DNA from: Algoriphagus resistens
GTDB taxonomy: Bacteria; Bacteroidota; Bacteroidia; Cytophagales; Cyclobacteriaceae
Direction of reading: 5' to 3'
Assembly: GCF_001442615.1 (NCBI RefSeq)
Contig: NZ_LMXN01000003.1
Span: 1 to 64,000 of the forward strand
DNA length: 64,000 nt
Below, piece after piece: positions 27,483-37,307 of this stretch (its first letter is position 1; each line of letters begins with the position of its first letter). Both the position numbers and the translations under genes were made by a program. The notes beneath the pieces were generated by a model. That model had not been told where the DNA came from and made no database searches. It saw only the letters and a list, made by a program, of their open reading frames with translations.

Positions 27483-28784
27483 TCAATCATCTTCTAAAGG
27501 ATTCTCCAATTTCCCCATAAACAAAATTGCTCCACTGTGTTTCTCCTGGATAAAAAAGATAAAAGGTCTGTCCAAGGTGAAGATTGTTGGTGTTGAATCG
27601 GGAGGTAAACTGACTGTTTCAACCACTTCAACAATAGTTGCAGCGGCAGCTTCCGTACCCTTTTCATCTACTTCTATAAGCGCTTGGTGGATTACTCTGC
27701 TGATTTTCAAATCATCAGTTGGATTGGAGAATAATTGTGTGAAATTGTCTTTATGAAAACTAAATGGTCTCACCAAGCCCATGGCTTGTAAGTCATTCGA
27801 AAGGTTATCGATTCTATAGTCAATTTTAAATTTTGGCATTTTCAATATCAAATTCACATCCCTGGGATTACTTCTCCATTCAGTCAAATTTTCCAAGGTG
27901 AAATGAGGGTACAGTTCCGAAAGATTACCGCTTTCATTGATTAGTATCCCCATTGAATACTGTTCTGAACTATAGGGTATTTCCAAATAAGTGTATTCAG
28001 AAGTACCATAAGCTTTGAATCCCGCAGATTCGCCCAAATTCATCATATCTACTAGGATTTCTTGACCATTGCCGAGGGTGAACTTTTCTTTGCGGGTATT
28101 CTCTTTGGGAAAATTATAGGTCCAGTCCCCTTTGAAGTAAATCGCATTGACTAAATACATCACAGCATCTTCAGGAATAATGTCCAGCATATCTTTGATG
28201 AGGTTGTCTGTCTGTTTTTCTATCCAGTGATTGATGATGTCCACAGAATTTGGGTCATACACATCTAGTGGAGCAATTTCAGCACTGAAGTAGTGCTTGG
28301 CAGCATCCTTGAAAGGGATTCTTACTTCATAGCCCTCTTTATACCAAATGCCATTGGCTATGCTTAATTGTACTTTTGGATCTACCTCAAGTAAGAATGA
28401 AGTTAGGTCTTTGACTGCCTGATTTGCTTCTTCCAGGCTCATGCCCTCCATTTGCAAAACCTGGATAAATTCTTCTAAAACCTCCCCATCATTGCCGTTC
28501 ATCGCCATAGCCAGCGCCTGGTGTATCGAATATGGGCTGAAAAATAGATTTTTGGAGTCCCCATTGGAGACCAGCTGTTGGAAAAGGTTTGTTGCAAACC
28601 GGGTATTTGATTCAGAGAGTCTGTTTTCATCCAAAGACAACTCCCTCAAATTTGCTTCTACTTTTCCCGAAGGGGAATTCTCCTCACCGGAAATGCAGCT
28701 AAAGCAGAAGATAAATACTGAAAGAACAAATAGGTTCTCGACAGTTTTTGCATTCCTGTTAGTTTTTAAAAAGAATGGTTTCAT
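27483..28784 (-). CDS. serpin (serine protease inhibitor), lipoprotein
   Basis: A 433-residue serpin starting MKPFFLKTNRN. It has a hydrophobic segment and the lipobox FSC near residue 30, so it is probably anchored in the envelope. The serpin core is clear: NLFFSPYSIHQALAMAMNG, VNAIYFKGDWTYNF, and the C-terminal TLDRPFIFFIQEKHSGAILFMGKLENP. The reactive loop hinge EKGTEAAAAT has the small residues needed for loop insertion, so it should be inhibitory. The P1 residue is Thr or Val by counting, suggesting elastase- or subtilisin-like targets. Its position between ccmB and ccmC is unexpected. Confidence 0.93.
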   Translation of the reverse strand: MKPFFLKTNRNAKTVENLFVLSVFIFCFSCISGEENSPSGKVEANLRELSLDENRLSESNTRFATNLFQQLVSNGDSKNLFFSPYSIHQALAMAMNGNDGEVLEEFIQVLQMEGMSLEEANQAVKDLTSFLLEVDPKVQLSIANGIWYKEGYEVRIPFKDAAKHYFSAEIAPLDVYDPNSVDIINHWIEKQTDNLIKDMLDIIPEDAVMYLVNAIYFKGDWTYNFPKENTRKEKFTLGNGQEILVDMMNLGESAGFKAYGTSEYTYLEIPYSSEQYSMGILINESGNLSELYPHFTLENLTEWRSNPRDVNLILKMPKFKIDYRIDNLSNDLQAMGLVRPFSFHKDNFTQLFSNPTDDLKISRVIHQALIEVDEKGTEAAAATIVEVVETVSLPPDSTPTIFTLDRPFIFFIQEKHSGAILFMGKLENPLEDD

Positions 28785-28915
28785 GGCTAACATTTTGCAT
28801 CAAGACGTTAGAGATCTGCAAAATGCTACATCCTGAGTGAACTCTGCGCTTACCTCCTTGAATCTTTATGGTTAAAAGACTTCACAAAAAGAAGCGTTTT
28901 CAGGAACTTATGACT

Positions 28916-28923
28916 TATTTTTG
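28916..28923 (+). promoter_or_regulatory. -7 box upstream of ccmC
   Basis: TATTTTTG, a full TAnnTTTG match, lies 24 bases before the ccmC start. It would drive ccmC-ccmD-ccmE-ccmF separately from ccmB. The -33 element is weak. Confidence 0.5.
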
Positions 28924-28947
28924 CACTTGAATTAGCAAAAATACCCT

Positions 28948-29622
28948 ATGCGCCAATCCTGGTGGAAAATTCTTGCAATAGCCCTGCTGCTGTACACATT
29001 AATCGCAGGCTTGCTGATGGAAGCACCGCGACTTCCGATCCTCAACGAAACTATCCGGGCCCTTCACTTCCATGTCACGATGTGGTTTGGGATGATCCTC
29101 ATGCTGGTAATTGCTGTGTACTACAGCATCAAATACCTTCGAACCAACGACATCAAAAATGATGATATGGCGATAGAATTCACCAATGCAGCTATTCTTT
29201 TTGGGGTATTGGGAATAGTTACAGGTATGCTTTGGGCAAAATTCACCTGGGGAGATTACTGGAGTGGTGATCCCAAACAGAATGCATCAGCCATTGGGAT
29301 TTTGATGTATTTCGCTTATTTGATCCTAAGAAACTCGCTTACCGATTCTCAACAAAGAGCCCGAATCGGAGCTATTTATAACATATTCGCATTTGCGGCT
29401 TTCATACCACTTATCTTTGTATTACCAAGATTAACAGACAGTTTGCATCCCGGAAACGGTGGGAATCCCGGCTTTAATGCCTATGATCTGGACTCCAAAC
29501 TACGGGCAGTATTCTATCCCGCGATTATTGCCTGGACATTATTTGGCAGCTGGATCGCAACCGTACGCGTTAGAATGCGTAGGGTGGAGAGGACAATTGA
29601 AGATAGAATGATTAATTCCTGA
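28948..29622 (+). CDS. ccmC: heme-handling membrane protein CcmC
   Basis: A 224-residue inner-membrane protein with six hydrophobic segments and the tryptophan-rich periplasmic motif WGDYWSGDPKQNASAIG (about 106-122) of the heme-handling protein superfamily. His residues in LHFHVTMWFG and SLHPGNGG are candidate axial ligands. CcmC transfers heme to CcmE. The downstream ccmD start follows four bases after its stop. Confidence 0.94.
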   Translation: MRQSWWKILAIALLLYTLIAGLLMEAPRLPILNETIRALHFHVTMWFGMILMLVIAVYYSIKYLRTNDIKNDDMAIEFTNAAILFGVLGIVTGMLWAKFTWGDYWSGDPKQNASAIGILMYFAYLILRNSLTDSQQRARIGAIYNIFAFAAFIPLIFVLPRLTDSLHPGNGGNPGFNAYDLDSKLRAVFYPAIIAWTLFGSWIATVRVRMRRVERTIEDRMINS

Positions 29623-29626
29623 ATCG

Positions 29627-29869
29627 ATGAAAAAATTACTTACCATAGCACTCCTGGTTTTTAGTCTATCTGCACTGGCGCAGGATAAAATCCCGGTAAC
29701 TGAAGCTGACTATTCCAACAATTCAATTGAAATGGCCGACACGATGAGGGCAAACGGAAAAATTTATGTTTTGGTAGGAGTGATTGTACTCATCTTCGCC
29801 GGTATTACCGTTTACCTCATCAATACAGATCGCAAGATCAGTAAACTTGAAAAAAATCTCCTCTCCTAA
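29627..29869 (+). CDS. CcmD-like small membrane protein
   Basis: An 80-residue protein with an N-terminal signal-like segment ending around ALAQ, a short extracytoplasmic stretch, one membrane helix (YVLVGVIVLIFAGITVYLI) and a basic tail (RKISKLEKNL). Size, topology and place between ccmC and ccmE fit CcmD, which stabilises the CcmABC-CcmE complex. The sequence itself is too short for a certain family match. Confidence 0.75.
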   Translation: MKKLLTIALLVFSLSALAQDKIPVTEADYSNNSIEMADTMRANGKIYVLVGVIVLIFAGITVYLINTDRKISKLEKNLLS

Positions 29870-29881
29870 CACTTCGCTGAA

Positions 29882-30298
29882 ATGAAAAAAGGACATCTTA
29901 TCGGATTAGGTATAATTGCAGTAGCGATAGTAATCATAATGACTTCTATCGGTGATGCCAGTAGCTACGAAAGCTTTACCACTGCTAAAGAAATGAAGCA
30001 AAATGGGGAGGATAAAGCCATCCACGTAGTAGGTCAGCTAAAAAAAGATGCAAGCGGTGAAGTGACCGGCTTAAATGTAAGGGAGGACAAAGTCTCCTTC
30101 ACCTTTATGCTTGTGGATAATGAAGGGGTAGAGCAGGAGGTTTTTTACAATGAGCCAGTACCTGCAGATTTCACCCGCTCAGAATCCGTAGTAGTAATCG
30201 GATCATATAAGAATGACGAAATATTTATTGCCGATAAAATCCTGATGAAATGCCCTTCAAAATATCAGGAAACTGAAGTGCAGACAGCAGGAATGTGA
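29882..30298 (+). CDS. ccmE: cytochrome c maturation heme chaperone CcmE, CxxxY type
   Basis: A 138-residue periplasmic heme carrier anchored by one N-terminal helix (about 5-22), with an OB-fold (AIHVVGQLKKDASGEV, VVVIGSYKNDEIFIADKILMKC). In classical CcmE heme is bound covalently by the His of an HxxxY motif. Here the motif is C-PSK-Y, with Cys124 in place of His and Tyr128 kept. This is the CxxxY variant known from some other bacteria and archaea. It lies 12 bases after the ccmD-like gene. Confidence 0.92.
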   Translation: MKKGHLIGLGIIAVAIVIIMTSIGDASSYESFTTAKEMKQNGEDKAIHVVGQLKKDASGEVTGLNVREDKVSFTFMLVDNEGVEQEVFYNEPVPADFTRSESVVVIGSYKNDEIFIADKILMKCPSKYQETEVQTAGM

Positions 30299-30324
30299 GT
30301 TAGGGCAGTTAGAATAAAAAATCC

Positions 30325-32847
30325 ATGATCAATACCTTTATCGGTAATCTTGGCCACTTCATGACCATAGTGGCCTTTGTCAGCGCACTGACTACCGCAT
30401 ACGCTTACATCCAGTATTTCAGGGCTAACGAACTTGAAAAAGCCAGTTGGAGAAAATTCAGCAGAATCAGCTTCGCTATTCACGGCATTTCGGCAGTGAT
30501 GATTGCCTTTTCACTTTTTGAAATTATCTACAACCACCGTTTTGAGTATTTTTACGCTTATTCCCACAGTTCGGAAGCGCTTCCTGTACACTATATGATT
30601 TCCAGTTTCTGGGAAGGTCAAGAAGGCGCTTTTATTCTTTGGATTTTCTGGAATGTGGTACTGGGAACCATCCTTATTTTCACCAATAAGTATTGGGAAG
30701 CACCTGTAATGATCGTTTTTGCTCTGGTGCAGGCATTCTTGGTGTCTATGATATTGGGAGTTGTGATAGTCGACCTGAAAATCGGCAGTTCTCCATTTAT
30801 ATTACTGAGAGATGCAACTCAGGCACCTATCTTCCAAATGAACCCTGATTTTATACCAGAAGATGGAACGGGTTTAAATCCCCTCTTGCAAAACATCTGG
30901 ATGGTAATACATCCTCCTACCCTGTTCTTGGGCTATGCATCTACATTGGTTCCCTTCGCCTTCTTGATGGGCGGATTGGTGACCAAAAAATATTCTGAAT
31001 GGATACGACCGGCTTTGCCCTGGGCAATTTTCTCGGCTATGATCCTGGGAATGGGAATTATCATGGGTGCCTATTGGGCATATGTGACATTGAACTTCGG
31101 GGGCTATTGGAACTGGGACCCCGTAGAAAATGCGGTGTATGTTCCGTGGCTGATTCTTGTCGCGTCCATCCATACCATGATTACCTATAAGAAAAGCGCC
31201 ACAGCGCTGAAGACCTCCATTGTATTGGTTATAATGACCTTTATACTGGTTCTTTATGCCACTTTCTTAGTGAGATCAGGTGTATTGGGAGATGCTTCAG
31301 TGCACTCCTTCACTGACCTTGGACTTTCTGGTCAGTTGCTGCTCTACATGCTTTTCTTCCTTGTGGTGGCCATAGTCCTGTGTGTGATAAATTGGAAACA
31401 TATTCCGACTTCAGAGAAAGAAGCTTCTGTTTATTCCCGGGAGTTCTGGGTGTTTATAGGTGCTACTACAATGGCTCTGATGGCTTTCCAGGTAATACTT
31501 CCTACTTCTATTCCTGCATGGAATGCGATGATAGAAAGCTTTGGAGGCATATCCAATATGGCGCCTCCTGCGGATCAGATTGAGTTTTATACCAAATTCC
31601 AGCTATGGTTTGCAGTAGCTTTAGCTATGCTTACTGCTATCGGGCAATTTTTCTGGTGGCAAAAAATGGACAAGAAGGCACTGAAAGATGCGCTTTTAAC
31701 ACCTTATATCATCTCTGTTTTACTGTCTGCGGGGATTATTGTCCTGGCCAAAGTTTATGATTGGCAATACATAATTTTAGTCCTGGCAGGTACTTTTACC
31801 ATTACTGCCAACTCGGTGATTCTATTTAAGATCCTAAGAAAATCCACTTTCAAATTGGCAGGTGGCTCTTTGGCACATATAGGCTTGGGTATGATTCTGA
31901 TTGGGATCATGTTCAGCTCTGGTTATTCTGACACTATTTCTATCAATATGTCAGGATTGACCTACAGCAATAGCTGGGAGGATGAACTGAACAAAGAGCA
32001 TGTGCTGCTCTGGATCAATAAGCCTACCCAGATGAAAGATTATACGGTGATCTACCGTGGCCGTCAGAAGAAGGTCAAAGGCATCTCAGAATATGTGCCT
32101 GCCAAAATTCTAGAACCTACAGGAAAAGTAAATGAAGCCCTCGCGCTGGAGGACTATAAGGATCACTTCAAAAAGGGCGATAAAGTGGATATAGTACTTG
32201 AGGAGAATGACTACTTCCAGATTGAGTATTATCAAAATGAGGTGCTGAAATTCTCACTCAGCCCTATGTCTCAGTTCAATGAGGGAATGGGCGGATTAAT
32301 CTCCTCCCCCGCTTCCAGAATTTTCATCGACAAAGATCTTTATACTTATGTAGCCGCCATGAATGACCCTGAGGATCCGGATTGGAAAGAAGACGAAATC
32401 TATGAGGTAGCTCCAGGAGAGCAATTCCATGTGGCGGATTATGTGACTTATTTTGACGGAGCAGACGTACTGGAAGAGCTTGACGGCTACGTGCTTCAGG
32501 AAGGTGACGTAGCGGTACGAGCTAATCTTAGAATCCTGGATTACGACGTTGAGAAATTACTTCAGCCAACTTTCATTATCCGCAACAATCAGGTCGGAAA
32601 ATTGCCAGTGATAGATAATGAGTTGGGAATTAAAGTTAGCCTTGAAAATATCTTACCGGAAGAGAACAAATTTGTCTTTAAGGTCAATCAATACCAAAAA
32701 GACTACGTGGTAATGAAGGCAATAGTGAAGCCTTATATCAACATCCTTTGGATCGGAACACTCATTATGCTTGCCGGATTTACCGTGGCAATTTTTAGAC
32801 GTTTTGATGAGTTCAAAAAAATGAGAGATAAAGGACTGGAAGTGTAA
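30325..32847 (+). CDS. ccmF: cytochrome c heme lyase subunit CcmF
   Basis: An 840-residue inner-membrane protein with about 14-15 hydrophobic segments. The WWD-type motif is GGYWNWDPVENAVYVPW (about 256-272), preceded by NIWMVIHPPTLFLGYAS, where a heme-ligand His is expected. A soluble loop of about 200 residues near the C terminus precedes a last helix (ILWIGTLIMLAGFTVAIF). CcmF attaches heme to apocytochrome CxxCH motifs. The partner genes ccmG and ccmH are not visible nearby. Confidence 0.95.
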   Translation: MINTFIGNLGHFMTIVAFVSALTTAYAYIQYFRANELEKASWRKFSRISFAIHGISAVMIAFSLFEIIYNHRFEYFYAYSHSSEALPVHYMISSFWEGQEGAFILWIFWNVVLGTILIFTNKYWEAPVMIVFALVQAFLVSMILGVVIVDLKIGSSPFILLRDATQAPIFQMNPDFIPEDGTGLNPLLQNIWMVIHPPTLFLGYASTLVPFAFLMGGLVTKKYSEWIRPALPWAIFSAMILGMGIIMGAYWAYVTLNFGGYWNWDPVENAVYVPWLILVASIHTMITYKKSATALKTSIVLVIMTFILVLYATFLVRSGVLGDASVHSFTDLGLSGQLLLYMLFFLVVAIVLCVINWKHIPTSEKEASVYSREFWVFIGATTMALMAFQVILPTSIPAWNAMIESFGGISNMAPPADQIEFYTKFQLWFAVALAMLTAIGQFFWWQKMDKKALKDALLTPYIISVLLSAGIIVLAKVYDWQYIILVLAGTFTITANSVILFKILRKSTFKLAGGSLAHIGLGMILIGIMFSSGYSDTISINMSGLTYSNSWEDELNKEHVLLWINKPTQMKDYTVIYRGRQKKVKGISEYVPAKILEPTGKVNEALALEDYKDHFKKGDKVDIVLEENDYFQIEYYQNEVLKFSLSPMSQFNEGMGGLISSPASRIFIDKDLYTYVAAMNDPEDPDWKEDEIYEVAPGEQFHVADYVTYFDGADVLEELDGYVLQEGDVAVRANLRILDYDVEKLLQPTFIIRNNQVGKLPVIDNELGIKVSLENILPEENKFVFKVNQYQKDYVVMKAIVKPYINILWIGTLIMLAGFTVAIFRRFDEFKKMRDKGLEV

Positions 32848-32867
32848 ATTCAGAAAATTGAAGTTTA

Positions 32868-32909
32868 TAGAAATGCCAAAGCCCGTTTAGGCGGGCTTTA
32901 GCATTTCTA
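32868..32909. terminator. bidirectional terminator between ccmF and the GH3 gene
   Basis: AAAGCCCG (32878-32885) pairs with CGGGCTTT (32892-32899), with outer arms AAATGC and GCATTT. It overlaps the last codon of the GH3 gene. Confidence 0.75.
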
Positions 32910-34451
32910 TACAAGGTCTGAGGGCTCTGACTTTTGCAACAAACCCAATATCTCATCCAGATACTCTCTGGAATTAGAAAGCCTGGGTACTTTATGCTGG
33001 CCACCTAATTTCCCCCTTTTACGCATCCAATTTTCGAATATTCCATGTGGAGCATGATGAATAATGGGTTCTACCAAAGCCAACCCCTTGTGGCGCTTCG
33101 CATCGTAATCCGAATTGATTTCTCGCAAGTGCTGGTCCAAAAGCTGATCAAACTTCTTTGGGTCGGATGGTCTTTTTTGAAATTCTATAATCCATTCATG
33201 GGCCCCTTTAGATCCCGATCCATCAAAATAAACAGGAGCCGCAGTAAAGTTTGCAATAGTTGCATTCGTTTGCTCAGCGGCAAATTGAATTGCTTTTTCG
33301 GCATTTTCCACAATCACTTCCTCTCCAAACGCATTGATAAAATGCTTTGTACGCCCCGAAATTCTGAACCGATAAGGTGAGGTGGAGGTGAACCTGACGG
33401 TGTCTCCAATCTTATACCTCCATAGTCCTCCATTGGTAGTAATCACCAATGCATAATTCTTATCCACTTCCACTTGAGCTAAGGGTATCACTTCCGGATT
33501 TTCAGACTCCCACTCCTCCATAGAAATAAACTCATAGAAAATCCCATAATCCAACAGTAGTAACAACTCATCCGAATCTTTCTGATCCTGAATTCCAAAA
33601 AAACCTTCAGATGCGTTATATGTTTCCATATATCGCATTTTTTCAGAAGGAATAAGTTCTTTGAAAAGACTTCTGTATGGTCCAAAAGCAACTGCTCCAT
33701 GGAAAAAAATCTCTAGATTTGGCCATACTTCCAGGATATTCTTAGCATTCTTCAATTCTAAGACTTTTTGCAGCAGCACGATTGTCCAGGTAGGAACTCC
33801 AGCCATACAAGTCACATCTTCATCCATGGTCTCCCGGGCCATTTTTTCAATCTTGGCTTCCCACTCTCCCATTAGCGCAGTTTCCTTCGATGGAGTACGG
33901 ACGAAATACGCCCAAAAAGGCAGATTTTCCATGATTACCGCAGAGATATCTCCCGCTCTGGCAGTTCCTAGAGGATTGAGTGGATTATTTTCCAATGTCC
34001 CCCCAATCGTAAGGGTTTTCCCAGCAAAAAGCCTAGAATCCGGATAATTGGCCATATAAAGTGCGACCATGTCCTTTCCTCCTTTATAATGGCATTCCTC
34101 CAGACTCTCATTCGTCACCGGAATGTATTTACTGCGGGTTGAGGTAGTACCAGATGATTTGGCAAACCATTCTATTTCCCGGTTCCATATCACATTATCA
34201 CTCCCTTCCATCGCTTTGTCAATGAAGGGCTTGAACTTATCATAATTCCGTATTGGTACCTTACTTGCATAATCAGCATAGCTTCTTATATCTGCAAACC
34301 CATGGGCAATACCAAATTCTGTATTTTTTCCCGCTTCTATCAGCTCTTTAAAAATAGTCTCCTGGACAGAAATAGGATTTTGCTTAAAATTTTCAATTTG
34401 ACCCAAACGGCTCTTAAAGATCCAAGTCATAAAGGAATTCAGAACGGCCAT
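32907..34451 (-). CDS. GH3-family acyl-adenylate/amidosynthetase-like protein
   Basis: A 514-residue protein of the GH3 family, the ANL-superfamily group first known from plant auxin-amino acid synthetases. It has the ATP site FAKSSGTTSTRSKYIPVT (about 89-106), the NASEGFFG motif and GGLWRYKIGDTVRF. In Bacteroidota this gene is widespread but its substrate is unknown. The start overlaps the lptB stop by one base (TAATG), so it is coupled to lptB and recJ. Confidence 0.9.
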   Translation of the reverse strand: MAVLNSFMTWIFKSRLGQIENFKQNPISVQETIFKELIEAGKNTEFGIAHGFADIRSYADYASKVPIRNYDKFKPFIDKAMEGSDNVIWNREIEWFAKSSGTTSTRSKYIPVTNESLEECHYKGGKDMVALYMANYPDSRLFAGKTLTIGGTLENNPLNPLGTARAGDISAVIMENLPFWAYFVRTPSKETALMGEWEAKIEKMARETMDEDVTCMAGVPTWTIVLLQKVLELKNAKNILEVWPNLEIFFHGAVAFGPYRSLFKELIPSEKMRYMETYNASEGFFGIQDQKDSDELLLLLDYGIFYEFISMEEWESENPEVIPLAQVEVDKNYALVITTNGGLWRYKIGDTVRFTSTSPYRFRISGRTKHFINAFGEEVIVENAEKAIQFAAEQTNATIANFTAAPVYFDGSGSKGAHEWIIEFQKRPSDPKKFDQLLDQHLREINSDYDAKRHKGLALVEPIIHHAPHGIFENWMRKRGKLGGQHKVPRLSNSREYLDEILGLLQKSEPSDLV

Positions 34452-35188
34452 TAATTAAAAACTTTTCGTTTCAACTCAAAATTAGAACCCAAATACACTT
34501 TTCGTACTTGTTCATCAGCCGCCAGCTCCTCAGCTGTACCTGCTTTCAAAAGCTTCCCTTCAAACATCAGGTAAGCTCTATCGGTAATGGAAAGTGTCTC
34601 GTTTACATTGTGATCAGTGATTAATATACCAATATTCTTGGTTTTCAGCTTGGCGACTATGGTCTGAATTTCTTCCACAGCTATGGGATCCACTCCTGCA
34701 AATGGCTCATCTAACAAGACGAATTTAGGGTCAACGGCCAGAGCTCTGGCGATTTCAGTTCTTCTTCGCTCTCCACCGGAAAGAACCATCCCCAGGTTTT
34801 TACGCACGTGGGTCAAACTGAATTCTTCCAGCAGACTTTCTACTTTTTCCTTACGCTCTTGTTTTGGCATTTTAGTCATTTCCAGCACTGCCATGATATT
34901 TTCTTCTACAGATAGCTTCCTGAAAACCGACGCTTCCTGAGCCAAATATCCAATTCCTTGCTTTGCCCTACGATACATTGGAAGGCTGGTGATATCATTA
35001 TCTTCAAGAAAAATTTTGCCCTCATTTGGTTGGATCAATCCAACTATCATATAGAATGATGTGGTTTTACCAGCTCCATTAGGACCTAAGAGCCCCACTA
35101 TCTCTCCTTGACTCACCTCCACTGAGATGTCATTTACCACCCGGCGGCTTTTGTAGATTTTTACTAAATTTTCGGCACGAAGAATCAT
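34451..35188 (-). CDS. lptB: lipopolysaccharide export ATPase LptB
   Basis: A 245-residue ABC ATPase starting [20 protein letters not shown]. Walker A is [17 protein letters not shown], the signature [15 protein letters not shown], Walker [17 protein letters not shown], and the switch His is in [10 protein letters not shown]. These are the typical LptB forms. With LptF and LptG it pulls lipopolysaccharide from the inner membrane. An upstream TTG start is possible; the ATG at 35188 lies one base after the recJ stop. Confidence 0.95.
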   Translation of the reverse strand: MILRAENLVKIYKSRRVVNDISVEVSQGEIVGLLGPNGAGKTTSFYMIVGLIQPNEGKIFLEDNDITSLPMYRRAKQGIGYLAQEASVFRKLSVEENIMAVLEMTKMPKQERKEKVESLLEEFSLTHVRKNLGMVLSGGERRRTEIARALAVDPKFVLLDEPFAGVDPIAVEEIQTIVAKLKTKNIGILITDHNVNETLSITDRAYLMFEGKLLKAGTAEELAADEQVRKVYLGSNFELKRKVFN

Positions 35189-35189
35189 A

Positions 35190-36914
35190 TCAATCAAATT
35201 TGATGTCTTTCACGTAGAGTTGCAAGCTGCTCTTGTCGCGAAATACATTTTCCCTCATTTCTGCAACTATATCAAATCGCATTTTCCCACGAAGCATATT
35301 CACGGTCGTCAAATCAGGGTCTTTCGCCCGATCTGCCATCCCAAAACCCAAGCAGACAGGTGTAGTAACCTGACCATCCTGGACGATTTTAAATCTCAAA
35401 TGTTTGTCCTTAAGCACGGTCACATCCTCAGCATATACATTGGCAATCCGGAAGACAGGTTCGGTATTGCCCGGTCCAAATGGCGCCATTTGCTTCAAGA
35501 TATTATAAAACTTGTAATTTATCTGATCTAAAAGCAATTCATCGTCAACTTCTATCACTGGCTTGCGATGAACCTCCTCAATTCTGCTCTTCACCACTGC
35601 CTCAAATTTCTCCTGAAAGGCAGGAACATTTTCCACCGATAACGTTAATCCAGCCGCATACATATGGCCGCCAAACTGGTCAAGTAGATCGGCACATTCC
35701 TCTATTGCTTCGTAGATATTGAAATTCACGACCGATCTCGCGCTACCTGTGGCTTTCCCATTGGACTCCGTCAAAATGATGGTAGGTCTATAGTATTTCT
35801 CAATACAACGACTGGCTACGATGCCTATTACTCCTTTGTGCCAGTCTTCCTTGAAAAGCACAGTGGAATTCCACATGGTCAATTCCTCTCGGGAAGCGAT
35901 CATTTCAAAAGCTTCCTTGGTGATGTTCTCATCAAAGTTCCTTCGGGTTGCATTCACTTCATCCACGACCTTCGCCCGCTCCATCGCACCTTCCAAATCT
36001 GAAGAAATCAGCAATTCTACCGAAGCTTTAGCGTGCTCCAATCTTCCAGAAGCATTGATTCTCGGCCCGATTTTGAATACCACATCAGATATCCCAATGT
36101 CCTTTTCAAGATTGCTGCTAAGCATCAAAGCTTTTAACCCCGGCCGAGGTGTGTTATTAATCCGGTCAAGTCCGTAATAAGCCAAAATCCTGTTTTCTCC
36201 TGTGATAGGTACTATATCTGCCGCGATACTTACTGCTACCAGATCCAAATAGGTATCCAAATGGGAACTATCAATTCCGCGTTTTGAAGCTATTGCCTGT
36301 ATCAGTTTAAATCCAACTCCTGCACCGCTAAGTTCTTTGTAGGGATAGTTGCAATCACTGCGTTTGGCATCCAATACTGCTACTGCTGCGGGAAGTTTAT
36401 CGCCAGGTGTATGGTGATCACAAATAATAAAATCAATTCCAAGCTCTGAGGCCAATGCAACTTTCTCGATCGCTTTTATTCCGCAATCGAGCGCGATAAT
36501 CAGCTTAATATCATTCTCAGCAGCGATATGCACGCCCTTTTCGGAAATCCCATACCCTTCTTTGTACCGGTCTGGGATATAAAAAACCACATCAGGATAA
36601 AAAGTTTTCAGGAAACCATACATCAAAGCTACTGCGGTAGTACCGTCCACATCGTAGTCTCCATAGACCATAATTTTTTCCCCATTCGACACGGCAGACT
36701 GGATCCTATCCACAGCCTCCGCCATATCCTTCATCAGAAAAGGATCGTGAAGCATCACCAAAGACGGGCGGAAGTAACTCTTTGCCTGCTCGAAACTCTC
36801 CACCCCTCGATTAATCAGCATATTGGCCAATGTCGGATTGACGTTGATCTCCTTGCTCAGTTGATCTATTGCCGATTGAGAGGTTTTGGGTTTTTGTTTC
36901 CAGAGGTACTCCAT
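35190..36914 (-). CDS. recJ: single-stranded-DNA exonuclease RecJ
   Basis: A 574-residue DHH-family 5'-3' exonuclease for recombination and mismatch repair. Motifs are [16 protein letters not shown] (about 82-97), [15 protein letters not shown] (DHH) and [11 protein letters not shown] (the GGH of the DHHA1 domain). A C-terminal OB-fold is present. It is the first gene of a run recJ-lptB-GH3. Confidence 0.95.
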   Translation of the reverse strand: MEYLWKQKPKTSQSAIDQLSKEINVNPTLANMLINRGVESFEQAKSYFRPSLVMLHDPFLMKDMAEAVDRIQSAVSNGEKIMVYGDYDVDGTTAVALMYGFLKTFYPDVVFYIPDRYKEGYGISEKGVHIAAENDIKLIIALDCGIKAIEKVALASELGIDFIICDHHTPGDKLPAAVAVLDAKRSDCNYPYKELSGAGVGFKLIQAIASKRGIDSSHLDTYLDLVAVSIAADIVPITGENRILAYYGLDRINNTPRPGLKALMLSSNLEKDIGISDVVFKIGPRINASGRLEHAKASVELLISSDLEGAMERAKVVDEVNATRRNFDENITKEAFEMIASREELTMWNSTVLFKEDWHKGVIGIVASRCIEKYYRPTIILTESNGKATGSARSVVNFNIYEAIEECADLLDQFGGHMYAAGLTLSVENVPAFQEKFEAVVKSRIEEVHRKPVIEVDDELLLDQINYKFYNILKQMAPFGPGNTEPVFRIANVYAEDVTVLKDKHLRFKIVQDGQVTTPVCLGFGMADRAKDPDLTTVNMLRGKMRFDIVAEMRENVFRDKSSLQLYVKDIKFD

Positions 36915-37018
36915 GAAGCTAATATAGTAAACTAAGTTTCTTGTGGTTTTATTAATTAAAAGTACTGGTTCTATAATCGGCTCCCGAAGCCTAAAAGTTT
37001 ACTTGAAAGGAAAAAAAG

Positions 37019-37207
37019 CTAACCTTTTCCCTTCTTATATTTTCCCCAAAAATAGATCGGGAAAATAAGCGCTTTGAGTTTCCAATCGTTCTTCTGCGTC
37101 AATGTCAGGCTGGAATCAGCATGCACCGCCCGATACATCTTCCCTGCAAAAAGACAATGGCCGATCAGCAATACAAAAACAACGGCGTAAATAATCAATT
37201 CAGTCAT
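37019..37207 (-). CDS. small membrane protein of unknown function
   Basis: A 62-residue protein with an N-terminal helix (LIIYAVVFVLLIGHCLFAG), a polar middle (TLTQKNDWKLKALIFPIYFWGKY) and a Lys/Gly-rich tail. Its pattern resembles short membrane proteins related to PLDc_N domains, but the match is weak. It lies between recJ and prmA on the same strand. Confidence 0.6.
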   Translation of the reverse strand: MTELIIYAVVFVLLIGHCLFAGKMYRAVHADSSLTLTQKNDWKLKALIFPIYFWGKYKKGKG

Positions 37208-37307
37208 TAAAGTTGTAACGTGTTAAAGTTGCAAGGTTGTCCTATCGCTGACTGGAAGAACCATAACTTTGATTTCCAATACCTTACTTCCTAAGTCTGA
37301 TGTCTTA

